Origin: Nitrosomonas sp.
Lineage (GTDB): Bacteria; Pseudomonadota; Gammaproteobacteria; Burkholderiales; Nitrosomonadaceae
Direction: 5' to 3'
Length of the DNA: 44,697 bases
Assembly (NCBI GenBank): GCA_017994575.1
Contig: JAGOKN010000015.1
Coordinates: forward strand, 1 to 44,697
Within the stretch, counting starts at the first letter, position 1. Every line of letters begins with the position of its first letter. The notes under the pieces were generated by a model. That model made no database searches. It was given only the letters and a program-made list of their open reading frames with translations, and had not been told where the DNA came from. Below are positions 28,009-37,989 of the stretch, piece after piece. The position numbers and the translations under genes are program-made.

Positions 28009-29364
28009 ATGGATTCCCATACGTCATTATCACCGCTAGCTTCTGAACACACAGGGGCTCCAAAAGAGAGATTACTGAATATTCCCGAGTATTCGGAGAG
28101 GCAAGAATTGCATACCGAATTGAATTCAGTAGCCTATGAATTGCTGGCGCCGCCCGTTCAGCTTTCACACTTGGTGCTGATGTCAGAACGTCATTGGGTT
28201 GATCAGGAGCGCAAACTGATTGGCGAGTTATGCATACGGTATGGCATTAATCCTCCCAATGCGCATGAGAGTGATTTCAGTGCTGATTTTGGAGATTTCC
28301 GTCTTCGATGGGAGCGGCATACTGAATATTCTACCTACACCATCTACCATGCAAAGCCGTTTGATGTGCCGTTTAAGCATCCCGCGATTGAGTATGTGCC
28401 CCAAGATTGGCTGCTTCGTTTACCCGGTGAGTTGCTGGTGGCTACGCACATTGCTTTGGAAGATAGATCGCGGCCCAAGCGCAGCTTGCATGAATTGGCG
28501 ACTTTGTTTGCTTCCGGAACCGTGATTGGTTCCAAGGTGGCCGGTGGAGCCGCCAGCGTGTGGAGTGACAACCAGATACATCCGGATAATTTTGGCCGTA
28601 TCTTGATTCATGACGAAAACCTGCGTAGCCGGCAGGTGGGACGGTTGGTTCAACGTCTGCTGGAAATTGAGACCTATCGCATGCTGGCTATGTTGCCGCT
28701 GCCCATCACGCGCAGGATCATTCCGCAATTGGCGCGCGCTGATCAGCGTTTGGCCACCTTGATTGCCAACAATGTTGAACTTACCCGCATCGAAGACGAG
28801 CAAAAACTATTGGACGAGCTTACTCAATTGGCTGCCGAAACCGAGCGGCTATCCGCTCAAACCAGCCATCGATTTAACGCTTCCAGGGCCTATTACAATA
28901 TCGTGAAGTTGCGCATTACCGAACTGCGCGAGGAGCGTATCGAAGGCTTGCAAATGTTGCAAGAATTCATGATTCAGCGATTGTCGTCAGCAATGGGTAC
29001 TTGTGAGTTGGTGCATACTAAACTGGAGACGCTGTCGATGCGCCTGGGACGCGCTTCGGCTTTATTGCGCACAAGGGTCGATTTGTCGATGGAGGCGCAA
29101 ATTCGTGATTTGTTGAGATCCATGGATCACCGCGCTCATGTGCAGTTACGCATGCAAGAAACGGTCGAGGGCTTATCCGTTGTGGTGCTGAGCTATTATT
29201 TGCTGGGTATTTTGGGCTATGGACTAAAAGCGCTCAAGGCAGCCGGACAAGACATCAACGTTGAATTGCTCACCGGCATTGCGATTCCTGTGGTTGTGCT
29301 GGGCGTCTTCTTTGTGGTGAGAGGCGTGCGTCATGTCATCGGTAAATTGCAACGGGATAAGTAA
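28009..29364 (+). CDS. DUF3422-family membrane protein
   Basis: This 451-aa protein matches the uncharacterised DUF3422 family. The family's N-terminal ERQELHTELNSVAYELLAPPVQLSHLVLMS and the central ERHTEYSTYTIYH are clear. A long helical, coiled-coil-prone region (about 240-385) precedes two C-terminal transmembrane helices at roughly 385-405 and 418-440, ending in a short basic tail. The soluble part is therefore probably cytoplasmic with a C-terminal membrane anchor. Function is unknown. It is tail-to-tail with sdaA with only three bases between the stop codons. Confidence 0.8.
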   Translation: MDSHTSLSPLASEHTGAPKERLLNIPEYSERQELHTELNSVAYELLAPPVQLSHLVLMSERHWVDQERKLIGELCIRYGINPPNAHESDFSADFGDFRLRWERHTEYSTYTIYHAKPFDVPFKHPAIEYVPQDWLLRLPGELLVATHIALEDRSRPKRSLHELATLFASGTVIGSKVAGGAASVWSDNQIHPDNFGRILIHDENLRSRQVGRLVQRLLEIETYRMLAMLPLPITRRIIPQLARADQRLATLIANNVELTRIEDEQKLLDELTQLAAETERLSAQTSHRFNASRAYYNIVKLRITELREERIEGLQMLQEFMIQRLSSAMGTCELVHTKLETLSMRLGRASALLRTRVDLSMEAQIRDLLRSMDHRAHVQLRMQETVEGLSVVVLSYYLLGILGYGLKALKAAGQDINVELLTGIAIPVVVLGVFFVVRGVRHVIGKLQRDK

Positions 29365-29367
29365 TAT

Positions 29368-30747
29368 TTAACATTCAGTGATGCTGACCGCCAGTCCGCC
29401 CAGTGACGTTTCTTTGTATTTCACCGACATCTCCAATCCGGTCTGTTTCATCGCGGCGATACAGTTATCCAATGACATGAAATGCTGACCATCGCCGCGA
29501 ATTGCCAATGATGCTGCGGTGTAAGCCTTGATCGCGCCAAAACCGTTGCGCTCAATACACGGTACCTGCACCAAACTACCGACCGGATCACAGGTCATAC
29601 CTAAGTGATGTTCCAGGGCAATTTCGGCGGCATTCTCAATTTGTTCCGTAGTGCCGCCTTTAATCGCGCATAAACCTGCTGCCGCCATGGCCGAAGCGGA
29701 ACCGACTTCGCCCTGGCATCCGACTTCAGCGCCGGAAATCGAGCTGTTGTGTTTGATCAAACCACCAATTGCACCGGCCACTAGCAGGAAATCATGGACT
29801 TGTTTCAGCGTTGCTCCCTCATGTTTCACTGCATAATAAATCACTGCTGGAATCACGCCGGCAGCCCCGTTAGTCGGCGCAGTCACCACCATATGCCCCG
29901 CCGCATTTTCTTCATTCACGGCCATAGCGTAGGCGCACAACCAGTCGTTCAGGTTGGCTTTTTCCGGATTGCTTTGTAGCTGCTGGTACAAAGCATGAGC
30001 GCGACGCTTGATATTCAGTCCGCCGGGCAATCGACCTTCCGTCACCAGGCCATTTTCAAGGCATGTGCGCATGGCATCCCAGACAGCATCCAGTCCTTCA
30101 TTCAGTGCAATTTCACTAATGCGCTCCATTTCATTGCTCCGTTTCATGGCAGCAACAGACAAACCGCTATCGACAGACATTTTCATCATCTGATTGGCTG
30201 AATCAAAGGGGAAGCCACAGGAACTGACGGCATCCATTTTGATCGGTGCAACCAGCTGACCAATTTCCTGTAGCGTCGTAATAAAACCACCGCCAATCGA
30301 AAAATAAGTTTCGGTCAGCAAGGTTTTTCCGGTTTCATCCAGCAACTGAAAAATCATGCCATTCGGATGTTCCGGGAGTGGTTCGCCTCGATCAAAAATA
30401 ATATCTTCGGCCGGATTGAAATGAATCACGGTGGATTGATTGATTTGCAAAGTGTTTAGTTGCCATAGTTTCTGAAACAATTCATTTACGTTCAGATTGG
30501 CCAGTCCTTGCGGCGTATATTCATGCATGCCCAGGGTTACTGCGCGATCAGTCGCATGACCTTTGCCAGTAAATGCCAATGATCCTCGCAAAGTGCAACG
30601 AACCTGCAAAAAAGAGGGAACAGTATGATTGGCAACAAAAGACTGGATACGATCACGAAAATCCTTGGCTGCAACCATCGGACCCATGGTATGCGAGCTT
30701 GATGGACCTATGCCTATTTTGAAAAGATCTAGAACGCTGATAAACAT
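29368..30747 (-). CDS. sdaA: L-serine ammonia-lyase, iron-sulfur type
   Basis: This 459-aa single-chain L-serine dehydratase deaminates serine to pyruvate using a 4Fe-4S cluster. It begins with the diagnostic [24 protein letters not shown], contains the beta-domain [20 protein letters not shown], and in the alpha domain has [56 protein letters not shown]. The three Cys that ligate the cluster are in the segments SSCGFPF or GCQGE, MTCDP and VPCIE. Length equals E. coli SdaA/SdaB. No regulator is adjacent. Confidence 0.96.
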   Translation of the reverse strand: MFISVLDLFKIGIGPSSSHTMGPMVAAKDFRDRIQSFVANHTVPSFLQVRCTLRGSLAFTGKGHATDRAVTLGMHEYTPQGLANLNVNELFQKLWQLNTLQINQSTVIHFNPAEDIIFDRGEPLPEHPNGMIFQLLDETGKTLLTETYFSIGGGFITTLQEIGQLVAPIKMDAVSSCGFPFDSANQMMKMSVDSGLSVAAMKRSNEMERISEIALNEGLDAVWDAMRTCLENGLVTEGRLPGGLNIKRRAHALYQQLQSNPEKANLNDWLCAYAMAVNEENAAGHMVVTAPTNGAAGVIPAVIYYAVKHEGATLKQVHDFLLVAGAIGGLIKHNSSISGAEVGCQGEVGSASAMAAAGLCAIKGGTTEQIENAAEIALEHHLGMTCDPVGSLVQVPCIERNGFGAIKAYTAASLAIRGDGQHFMSLDNCIAAMKQTGLEMSVKYKETSLGGLAVSITEC

Positions 30748-31115
30748 GAAATTGCCTGTAAAAATTCGAAATTCACTAGAGAGTCCAGAGTGATGTTGTT
30801 TGGAAATACCTGAGATGAAAATTAGAGCGCAGCTAGTATGCTATATGTCTTGAACTGACTCAACCATTTTTTATAGGTATGCAGGATCGAAACAGTCACT
30901 TTTGTACGCTGCAAAACGACTCAAATTGACACTCAGTGACAAGCAGAAAAATCATAAATTGATTGATAAGAGGGGCATCACTTGAATAATTTGTGATGCC
31001 TGTTAAGATGTGTTCATATGTTTTTGTATTTTAGGTAAAAAGTATCTCTGTATCGTGCTCTCGGAACTCAGTCATAGCATTTTCCGATTCAATGTTTAAT
31101 TAGTGAATCCACTTC
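30748..31115. other. Divergent intergenic region between sdaA and the PAS-GGDEF-EAL gene
   Basis: No gene is visible. The stretch must hold both promoters. The only clear structure is the inverted repeat at 30974-31000, listed separately. Confidence 0.45.
30974..31000. promoter_or_regulatory. Inverted repeat GGCATCAC / GTGATGCC
   Basis: GGCATCAC (30974-30981) and its exact complement (30993-31000) are separated by 11 AT-rich bases. The dyad is about 115 bp upstream of ATG 31116. Spacing fits a dimeric operator better than a terminator because no T-run follows. Confidence 0.4.
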
Positions 31116-34100
31116 ATGAGTATTGATGACATATCGTCTAAAGATTTATCGGCTGACAATCTATTGATTTCTGTTCCAATTCAATTGGATATGGAGATAT
31201 TGAGTGAATGGTTCGACAGTATGGGAGATTTGATTCAGATTGTTGCGCCGGACGGACATTTTCTATTTGTGAACCGGGCTTGGCGCGAAGTGCTGGGATA
31301 CACGGCCGCAGAAGTAGCGACATTGAATATCTTGAATGTTATTCATCCGGACCACTATGTACAATACCCGTTGCTTATGCAACGGGTATTGTCGGGCGAG
31401 GATGTTGGATTAATCGAAATATCGTTCCGGACAAAGAGCGGAGAGACGATCGTCATTGATGGCAATACCAATCTTTATGCTAAAAATAATCAACCGATCG
31501 CGACCATAGGAATATTTCGCAATATTACCAAGCGTAAAGCGATAGAAGTCGAGATTCTGTCCATCAAGCAGAGTCTCGAGCACATCGTGAGGCAACGTAC
31601 CACTGAATTGCAAGCTAGTGAAAAACGTTTTCGTGATTTTATCGCCAGCATTCCCGGGGCAGTTTTTGAATTTTGTATTGATACTGACGGCCGCCGCTTT
31701 CTTTCGTTCATCAGCGAAGGGATTGGGGATTTGATTGGGTATACGGCAGCCGAATGCATGGCAAATGTCGAAGTCATGTTTCAACAGATTCATACAGAAG
31801 CATTGCCAGATCTGGAGCGATCCATTTTGGATTCTTTGGTGAAGTTGCAACCCTGGATGCACGAATATCCCATACAAACCTCAGCAGGTGAAAAATGGTT
31901 GCGAGGCTATTCCATCCCTCATCGCAAACAGGATGGCAGCACGCATTGGCAGGGGGTATTGGTTGATATTACGTTGCAAAAGCAGATGGAAATGGCTCTG
32001 CGCAATAGCGAGCAACTGTTTCGCAGTCTGACGGAAGTCGCGCCAGTGGGCATCTTTCGTACCGATGCCAGTGGTAAATGTTTATATGTTAATGAGCGCT
32101 GGTGCGACATCGCTGGCATGAATGCTGAAACAGCCGCGGGCTATGGATGGATGGCTGCTATTCATCCGGAAGATCGAGAAAGAGTCATGGATGAGTGGAA
32201 TACGGCGGTCAGGCACCAGCAGCCTTTCATGTCTGAATACCGTTTTCAAACCAAAGGGCAAATCATCACATGGATTTTAGGTCACGCTCGGGCGGAAGGC
32301 AATCAAGATGGCGTTGCATTAGGTTATGTCGGCACGATCACTGATATTACTGATCAAAAAAACAAGGAAGTGGCCCTGGCTGAATCACACAGCGCTCTCG
32401 CGGAGTCGTACAGCCTGCTCGAGACGATCATTGATACGGCACCGGTGCGTATTTTCTGGAAAAACAGAGAGTCCCGTTACCTGGGATGCAATCCCGCATT
32501 TGCCAGAGATGCCGGGGCAGCCTCCCCACAAGCCATTATCGGTAGCGATGATTACCAATGGTGTTGGAAAGCACACGCCGATCTTTATCGCAAAGATGAT
32601 GAGATGGTCATCAATTCGGGAGTGTCAAAACTTTCCTATGAAGAACCGCAAACCACTCCGGATGGCAAAGCCATTTGTCTGCGCACCTCGAAAGTACCCT
32701 TGCGCAACAGTAAAAATAAAATTATGGGCGTACTGGGCATTTATCAGGATATTACCGAACAAAAGCGGGTATATGATTCGATGCGCTTGGCGGCGACGAT
32801 TTATCAGTCGAGCAATGAAGCCATCATGGTTACTGACGAAAATAATCTAATCATACAGATTAACTCGGCCTTTACCCGTATGACCGGTTATGAGAGGGCG
32901 GATGTCATTGGCAAGAATCCAGAAATGTTTCGTTCCGGACGGCATGATCCCGCTTTTTATCTGGAGATGTGGCGTAAGTTAATGGCCGAAGATTACTGGC
33001 AAGGTGAAATCTGGGATCTGCGCAAAGATGGAACTATTCATGCCAAATGGCTAAGCGTCAGCATCATTCGCCATACCAATGGTCGCATCCATTACCATGT
33101 GGCACAGTTTTCGGACATTACGGAAAAAAAGAAAAAAGATGAACTGATTCTTTCCCAGGCAAATTACGATCAGTTGACTGGATTGCCGAATCGTAATTTA
33201 TTCAAAGATCAACTGGAAATGGGAATCAGGAAGTCGTACCGCAATGGCTCATTGTTGTCCGTGCTGTTCCTGGATCTGGATCATTTCAAGGATATCAATG
33301 ACACCTTGGGGCATGATAAGGGCGATGATTTGTTGCGGGAAGTGTCCATTCGAGTTAAATCGTGTGTCGGCAAGAATGATACCGTTGCGCGCCTGGGTGG
33401 CGATGAATTTGCCATCATTTTACCCAATTTAATCAATCATGAGCGAGTGGAGATCGTTGCCGGGCTGATCATTCAGGCGCTGAATAAACCGTTTCATTTT
33501 AATCGCAGCAAAACCAATTATTATATTTCCACCAGTATTGGCATCGTCCTTTACCCCCAAGATGGTACCAACATGAAAAGCTTGATGAAACATGCCGATC
33601 AGGCAATGTATGCGGCGAAACTGGAAGGACGCAACCGTTTTTGTCATTTTACGCCGTCCATGCAACAAGAGGCGCATGAGAAAATGGTGTTAATTCATGA
33701 TCTTCGTCAAGCAATCGCAAAAAAAGAGTTGCATGTTTATTATCAACCCATCCTGGAATTATCCAGCGGGAATCTCATCAAAGCCGAGGCACTGCTGCGC
33801 TGGAAACATCCCCGCCGAGGCATGATTAGCCCCGCCATCTTTATTCCACTGGCGGAGGAAAGTGGGCTTATTCTGGAAATCGGCGATATGGTATTCAAGC
33901 AATCAATTGCACTCATTGATCAATGGCGGCAACGACTGGGATATATCGTTCAGGTCAGCGTGAATATGTCTCCGGTACAGTTCAGGTATGTGAATAATAA
34001 TCGTTGGTTTGAGTATTTGACCCAACTTGGATTGCCTGGCAACTGTATCAATGTGGAAATCACCGAAGGTCTGCTGCTCAAAGATTCTTCTGTGGTTCAG

Positions 34101-34460
34101 GATTATTTGCTGGAATTCCGTAACAGCGGCGTTGAAGTGTCGATTGATGATTTTGGCACCGGCTTTTCCTCGCTGTCTTATCTGAAGAAATTTGATATTG
34201 ATTATCTCAAGATCGACCGCTCTTTCATCAACCAATTGATCGACAATGCTACCGATCGCGCGCTGGTCGAAGCGATTATTGTCATGGTGCATAAATTGGA
34301 TATTAAAACCATTGCTGAGGGGGTGGAAACGAAAGAGCAGCAGGATTTGTTGGTGCATTTTGGTTGCGACTATGTACAAGGCTTTCTGTATTCAACCCCT
34401 ATCACCAAGGATGCCTTTGAGAAATTGCTGGCTAAACAATGGAATTTGATTCAGGCTTAA
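31116..34460 (+). CDS. Soluble five-PAS GGDEF-EAL c-di-GMP protein
   Basis: This 1114-aa protein has no transmembrane segment. Five PAS/PAC modules follow one another at about 25-140, 167-290, 297-415, 432-555 and 559-680, each closing with a DIT- or NIT-type PAC motif. A short coiled coil (140-165) joins the first two. The GGDEF domain has an intact GGDEF at 761-765 but GKND where the RxxD inhibitory site would be, so product inhibition at that site is unlikely. The EAL domain (862-1110) has EALLRW from E891, DDFGTGFSSL and KIDRSF, so both activities look possible. The signals sensed are unknown; no haem or flavin ligand pattern stands out by eye. Confidence 0.9.
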   Translation: MSIDDISSKDLSADNLLISVPIQLDMEILSEWFDSMGDLIQIVAPDGHFLFVNRAWREVLGYTAAEVATLNILNVIHPDHYVQYPLLMQRVLSGEDVGLIEISFRTKSGETIVIDGNTNLYAKNNQPIATIGIFRNITKRKAIEVEILSIKQSLEHIVRQRTTELQASEKRFRDFIASIPGAVFEFCIDTDGRRFLSFISEGIGDLIGYTAAECMANVEVMFQQIHTEALPDLERSILDSLVKLQPWMHEYPIQTSAGEKWLRGYSIPHRKQDGSTHWQGVLVDITLQKQMEMALRNSEQLFRSLTEVAPVGIFRTDASGKCLYVNERWCDIAGMNAETAAGYGWMAAIHPEDRERVMDEWNTAVRHQQPFMSEYRFQTKGQIITWILGHARAEGNQDGVALGYVGTITDITDQKNKEVALAESHSALAESYSLLETIIDTAPVRIFWKNRESRYLGCNPAFARDAGAASPQAIIGSDDYQWCWKAHADLYRKDDEMVINSGVSKLSYEEPQTTPDGKAICLRTSKVPLRNSKNKIMGVLGIYQDITEQKRVYDSMRLAATIYQSSNEAIMVTDENNLIIQINSAFTRMTGYERADVIGKNPEMFRSGRHDPAFYLEMWRKLMAEDYWQGEIWDLRKDGTIHAKWLSVSIIRHTNGRIHYHVAQFSDITEKKKKDELILSQANYDQLTGLPNRNLFKDQLEMGIRKSYRNGSLLSVLFLDLDHFKDINDTLGHDKGDDLLREVSIRVKSCVGKNDTVARLGGDEFAIILPNLINHERVEIVAGLIIQALNKPFHFNRSKTNYYISTSIGIVLYPQDGTNMKSLMKHADQAMYAAKLEGRNRFCHFTPSMQQEAHEKMVLIHDLRQAIAKKELHVYYQPILELSSGNLIKAEALLRWKHPRRGMISPAIFIPLAEESGLILEIGDMVFKQSIALIDQWRQRLGYIVQVSVNMSPVQFRYVNNNRWFEYLTQLGLPGNCINVEITEGLLLKDSSVVQDYLLEFRNSGVEVSIDDFGTGFSSLSYLKKFDIDYLKIDRSFINQLIDNATDRALVEAIIVMVHKLDIKTIAEGVETKEQQDLLVHFGCDYVQGFLYSTPITKDAFEKLLAKQWNLIQA

Positions 34461-34476
34461 ATTCCATCCACATTGC

Positions 34477-35139
34477 TTATTTTTTATTTGATTCAAGTAA
34501 AAACACACGCTCTTGTAGTCGACTTAACCCGCGTTGCTGAAAACGCGGATTTTGTGCCAGCACGTCATGCTGAGCCAATAGTTTGATCTTCATGTGCGAT
34601 GCATAGAGTAAGTGCATTTCATTCATGGCAACCGGAAATGGCGGGCCTGGCATCTCGTCGGGAGGATAATCCAGCGTAATCAGTAAGATCTGTGTGGCTG
34701 GCGGCAGGATGTCAACTAGATGATGCGCATAGTGTTTGCGCATTTCGGGCGGTAGAGCGACCAATGAAGCGCGATCGTATACGGCACTGACATTTGCCAG
34801 GTCTTTTTCACGTAAATCAAAAAAATTGCCGCACATAATATGCATTCCATTGGCTTCCCAGCGCGAAAATGGATATTCATCAATGCACTTCGGAGTCAGG
34901 TTGTTCTCGGAAAAAAATGTTTGTACCGCAACGAGGCTTAATTCGACACCCAGCACTTGATGCCCCTGTTCTCGCAACCAAAGCATATCGCGGCTTTTGC
35001 CACACATTGGTACCAACACTTGGCAGTCAGAATCAAGTGCTAGCGCTTGCCAGTATTCGCGCAGGTAGGGATTAATGTCATTCTGATGAAAACCGATATC
35101 TGCTCGTTCCCATCTATCCAACCAATATTCATTGTTCAT
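34477..35139 (-). CDS. tpm: Thiopurine S-methyltransferase family protein
   Basis: This 220-aa SAM-dependent methyltransferase is of the bacterial TPMT type, which in other bacteria methylates thiopurines, selenium or tellurium species. I start at ATG 35139, giving MNNEYWLDRWERADIGFHQ, the classic family N-terminus. The frame stays open for another 53 upstream codons that do not look like the family. The SAM site is VLVPMCGKSRDMLWLREQGH followed by the acidic VLGVELS. YDRASLVALPPEMRKHYA and LLITLDYPPDEMPGPPFPV are also typical. It converges on the PAS-GGDEF-EAL gene and is divergent from the lipoprotein gene. Substrate in this organism is not determinable. Confidence 0.93.
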   Translation of the reverse strand: MNNEYWLDRWERADIGFHQNDINPYLREYWQALALDSDCQVLVPMCGKSRDMLWLREQGHQVLGVELSLVAVQTFFSENNLTPKCIDEYPFSRWEANGMHIMCGNFFDLREKDLANVSAVYDRASLVALPPEMRKHYAHHLVDILPPATQILLITLDYPPDEMPGPPFPVAMNEMHLLYASHMKIKLLAQHDVLAQNPRFQQRGLSRLQERVFLLESNKK

Positions 35140-35283
35140 TTGGGTATCATAACTTAATCGACTGCAGCTTGAGAATGACCTTTTGCTGTGGCCATTATCA
35201 TTCAATCCGCTGCATCTGTTGTGCTGATGTAGAATACGTGATATTTCCATGCCGATTAACATCTCCCGACTGGTAAAAGACCC

Positions 35284-36489
35284 ATGAATTCCATGCATCG
35301 CTTATATGTGCAGCGCCTGTTAACATGTCTGATGATGCTCATGATGCTTACGGGTTGTCTATCCCCCCTGGCGCTAAATAGAGCCGTCCTTGCTTATGAC
35401 GACGCCGTCACCGATGCTGCATCTCAGCAATTACTGATTAATATTGTACGCGCCCATCACCGCCAGCCGATTCACTTCACGGGTGTTTCCAATATCGCAG
35501 CCACTTTCAATTTTCAGGCCAATGCGGGGGCGATGCCGGCACTCGGCGGACTTGCCGGAACATCCCTGTTGCCGATTTTTGGTGGTAGTATCGCGGAAAG
35601 CCCTACAATCAGTATTGTTCCGATTGAGGGAGAAGATTTTACCAAGCGACTGCTGACCCCGTTTTCGCAGAACAAGCTGACGCTGTTGCTGCGCCAGCGC
35701 TACGATGTCGACTTGTTGCTGCGTATGATGGCTCAAGAAGTGCGCATATTGCAGTCTGCGCAATATGAAATCCATCGTAACAGCCCAATGGATAAAGCGG
35801 GCTACGAGATGTTCCGTCGAGTAGTGCTGCATCTTTCAGCGATCCAGGACCATAATAAGCTCTACGCCGAGCCATTACCGCTAATACACACGTGGACTAT
35901 TCCCGCCAACGCGCTCGGATCCGATGGTTTCCAAGTACTGCAGAAAGAATTTGTGGTGCGCCACAACCCGACAGATAATACTTATACACTGCGCAAGCAC
36001 ATTAACGGGCCGATTCTGATCACTAATTATGATCCCAGCATGCTGTCCGATAAAGAGCGCGATCAATTAAACGATATGGCGGATGATTGGGATGTCAGCG
36101 ATATTGCGTTTGATATCCGTGCTGATCAATATGGTGGAGAATGGCCAATGCGAGGGGTTTTTCGGCTCAGAAGCTTTCACGCGATTCTTGGTTTTCTCGG
36201 CAAAGCACTGGGTCATGAAGCGGGCTATCCTGTCGACAAAGACGCAAGAACACCACATATCCTGAATGATGAAAATCCTGATCTCACCATGGAATTGACG
36301 GCCTCCAAGACGCCCCCTGCGGATGCCGATATTTCGGTTCGCTGGAACGATCAGTTTTATGCAGTGAATACCGCAGGCGCTCACACGCGCTGGAATCGCG
36401 ATGCCTTCCAATTATTGTTCCTTTTGTTTCAGATGACCGTTACCGACATCCCGCGTATCGGTGTGCCTAGTATCACCATTGCCAAGTAG
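35284..36489 (+). CDS. Uncharacterised lipoprotein
   Basis: This 401-aa protein has a lipoprotein signal: Arg in the head, a Leu/Met-rich core and lipobox LTGC with Cys25. The mature part begins LSPLALNRAVLAYDDAVTDA. It includes LLINIVRAHHRQPIHFTGVS, a Gly/Ala-rich stretch around residues 75-105 (LGGLAGTSLLPIFGGS), a hydrophobic-charged alternating middle, and ends in IPRIGVPSITIAK. I have a sense of similar unnamed lipoproteins in other proteobacteria but recognise no domain with known function. Outer-membrane anchoring is likely because no Asp follows the lipobox Cys (Leu at +2). Confidence 0.75.
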   Translation: MNSMHRLYVQRLLTCLMMLMMLTGCLSPLALNRAVLAYDDAVTDAASQQLLINIVRAHHRQPIHFTGVSNIAATFNFQANAGAMPALGGLAGTSLLPIFGGSIAESPTISIVPIEGEDFTKRLLTPFSQNKLTLLLRQRYDVDLLLRMMAQEVRILQSAQYEIHRNSPMDKAGYEMFRRVVLHLSAIQDHNKLYAEPLPLIHTWTIPANALGSDGFQVLQKEFVVRHNPTDNTYTLRKHINGPILITNYDPSMLSDKERDQLNDMADDWDVSDIAFDIRADQYGGEWPMRGVFRLRSFHAILGFLGKALGHEAGYPVDKDARTPHILNDENPDLTMELTASKTPPADADISVRWNDQFYAVNTAGAHTRWNRDAFQLLFLLFQMTVTDIPRIGVPSITIAK

Positions 36490-36648
36490 TTTTTGCCCTT
36501 AGCAGAAGATGTTGTCCTGCATGACGGGATCAGTTAGGGCGTACTTGCTATGGTATGATCTTTGTGAAGATGGGAGTCTATCTCAATTTCAGATTCCACT
36601 CAGCGAAACAATTTTACGCATTCTTAGAATCACAATGGGAGCCATCCG

Positions 36649-37617
36649 ATGAGTGCTGTTTTTCTTGATTTCGGTTCTGTGACCCGCGGCGATATGGATT
36701 GTGCGGCATTGGAACGAGCAATCTCGCCCTGGCGCTACTATATTGCTTCATCCGAGCAGGAGGTACTGGAGCGTATCAGCTTGGCTGAAGTGATCGTCAG
36801 CAACAAAGTATTTCTCAATCGAGAAGCTATTTTGGCGGCGCAGCGCCTGAAATTGATTTGCGTTGCTGCCACCGGTTACAACAATATTGATCTTGTGGCA
36901 GCGGCAGAACGCAATGTACCGGTATGCAATGTGCGCAATTACGCCACACCTTCCGTAGTGCAGCATGTTTTCATGCTGATGCTGAATCTGACCCGCCGTT
37001 TTTTGGAATACCAGGAGTTGGTGAAAAGAGGGGGCTGGCAAGCCAGCACTTTCTTTTGTCCGTTGGATTTCGGCATCCAAGAATTGTCAGGAAAAACACT
37101 TGGAATCATTGGTTTTGGCGTTCTGGGTCAGGCGGTGGCTGATGTCGCTCAAGCATTCGGCATGCAACTGCTGATTGCAGAACGTAAGGGTAGGCCGGCG
37201 CGCGCAGGCAGAATAGCATTTGATGACGTTATGCGGCAGGCTGATTTTATCAGTCTGCATTGCCCGCTTATGCCGGAAACCTGTGATCTGATCAGTACCC
37301 GCGAGTTTGAACTGATGAAGCCTTCCGCGGTTTTGATCAATACTGCACGAGGAGGGTTGGTCAATGAAACCGATCTGCTGCATAGTTTGGCCACGGGCCG
37401 CATTGCAGGTGCTGCCATCGATGTATTGCAGGAAGAGCCGCCGAAACAGGACAATTTGATTTTGCAGCATCAATTGACCAATCTGATCGTAACGCCGCAT
37501 ATCGCCTGGGCTAGCAGAGAATCCAGGCAGCGTCTGTTGGACCAGCTTGCCAATAATATCGAGAATTTTCTGCAACAGCGCCCTTTCAATCAGATAACCG
37601 TTGCGCTGCATCAATGA
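36649..37617 (+). CDS. D-2-hydroxyacid dehydrogenase, glycerate-dehydrogenase-like
   Basis: This 322-aa NAD(P)-dependent dehydrogenase resembles HprA-type glycerate/hydroxypyruvate reductases. Landmarks are VAATGYNNIDLVAAAERNVPVCNV, Rossmann motif GKTLGIIGFGVLGQAVADVA, catalytic Arg in LINTARGGLVNE, Glu in DVLQEEPP, and His in TPHIAWASRE. GGAG lies 10 bases before ATG 36649. The SMR transporter gene follows 37 bp later. It is distinct from the LdhA paralogue at 17212-18210. Substrate could be glycerate/hydroxypyruvate or another 2-ketoacid. Confidence 0.88.
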   Translation: MSAVFLDFGSVTRGDMDCAALERAISPWRYYIASSEQEVLERISLAEVIVSNKVFLNREAILAAQRLKLICVAATGYNNIDLVAAAERNVPVCNVRNYATPSVVQHVFMLMLNLTRRFLEYQELVKRGGWQASTFFCPLDFGIQELSGKTLGIIGFGVLGQAVADVAQAFGMQLLIAERKGRPARAGRIAFDDVMRQADFISLHCPLMPETCDLISTREFELMKPSAVLINTARGGLVNETDLLHSLATGRIAGAAIDVLQEEPPKQDNLILQHQLTNLIVTPHIAWASRESRQRLLDQLANNIENFLQQRPFNQITVALHQ

Positions 37618-37654
37618 CCAACTGCAAGTGATGTTAAATACCTAGGCACACCAT

Positions 37655-37987
37655 ATGCAACAGTGGATTCTACTTTTCATTGCGATTGTCAGCGAAGTGA
37701 TCGCCACCTCGTGCTTGAAAGCCACGGAAGGATTTACCCGCTTGTGGCCATCGCTGATTGTCGTTGTTGGTTATTTGCTTGCTTTTTATTTTTTGTCCTT
37801 GACCTTGAGAACGATACCGGTCGGAATCGCTTACGCCATTTGGTCTGGCGTGGGAATCGTGTTAATCGCCCTGAGTGGATGGCTATTTCTGGAGCAGGCA
37901 TTGGATCTTCCCGCCATCATCGGTCTGTCATTGATTGTGGCGGGGGTTATGGCTATCACGCTGTTTTCCCAAACGATCTCGCATTAA
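37655..37987 (+). CDS. Small multidrug resistance (SMR) transporter, EmrE/SugE-like
   Basis: This 110-aa integral membrane protein has four predicted helices. The essential membrane Glu of the SMR family is Glu14 in IAIVSEVIATSCLKATEGF, and the third helix shows the family signature GIAYAIWSGVGIVLIAL. The pattern is closer to EmrE-type multidrug/proton exchangers than to guanidinium exporters (Gdx/SugE), but assigning the substrate needs more than sequence. It probably shares a transcript with the dehydrogenase upstream. It is tail-to-tail with the decarboxylase remnant with two bases between stops. Confidence 0.9.
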   Translation: MQQWILLFIAIVSEVIATSCLKATEGFTRLWPSLIVVVGYLLAFYFLSLTLRTIPVGIAYAIWSGVGIVLIALSGWLFLEQALDLPAIIGLSLIVAGVMAITLFSQTISH

Positions 37988-37989
37988 TC

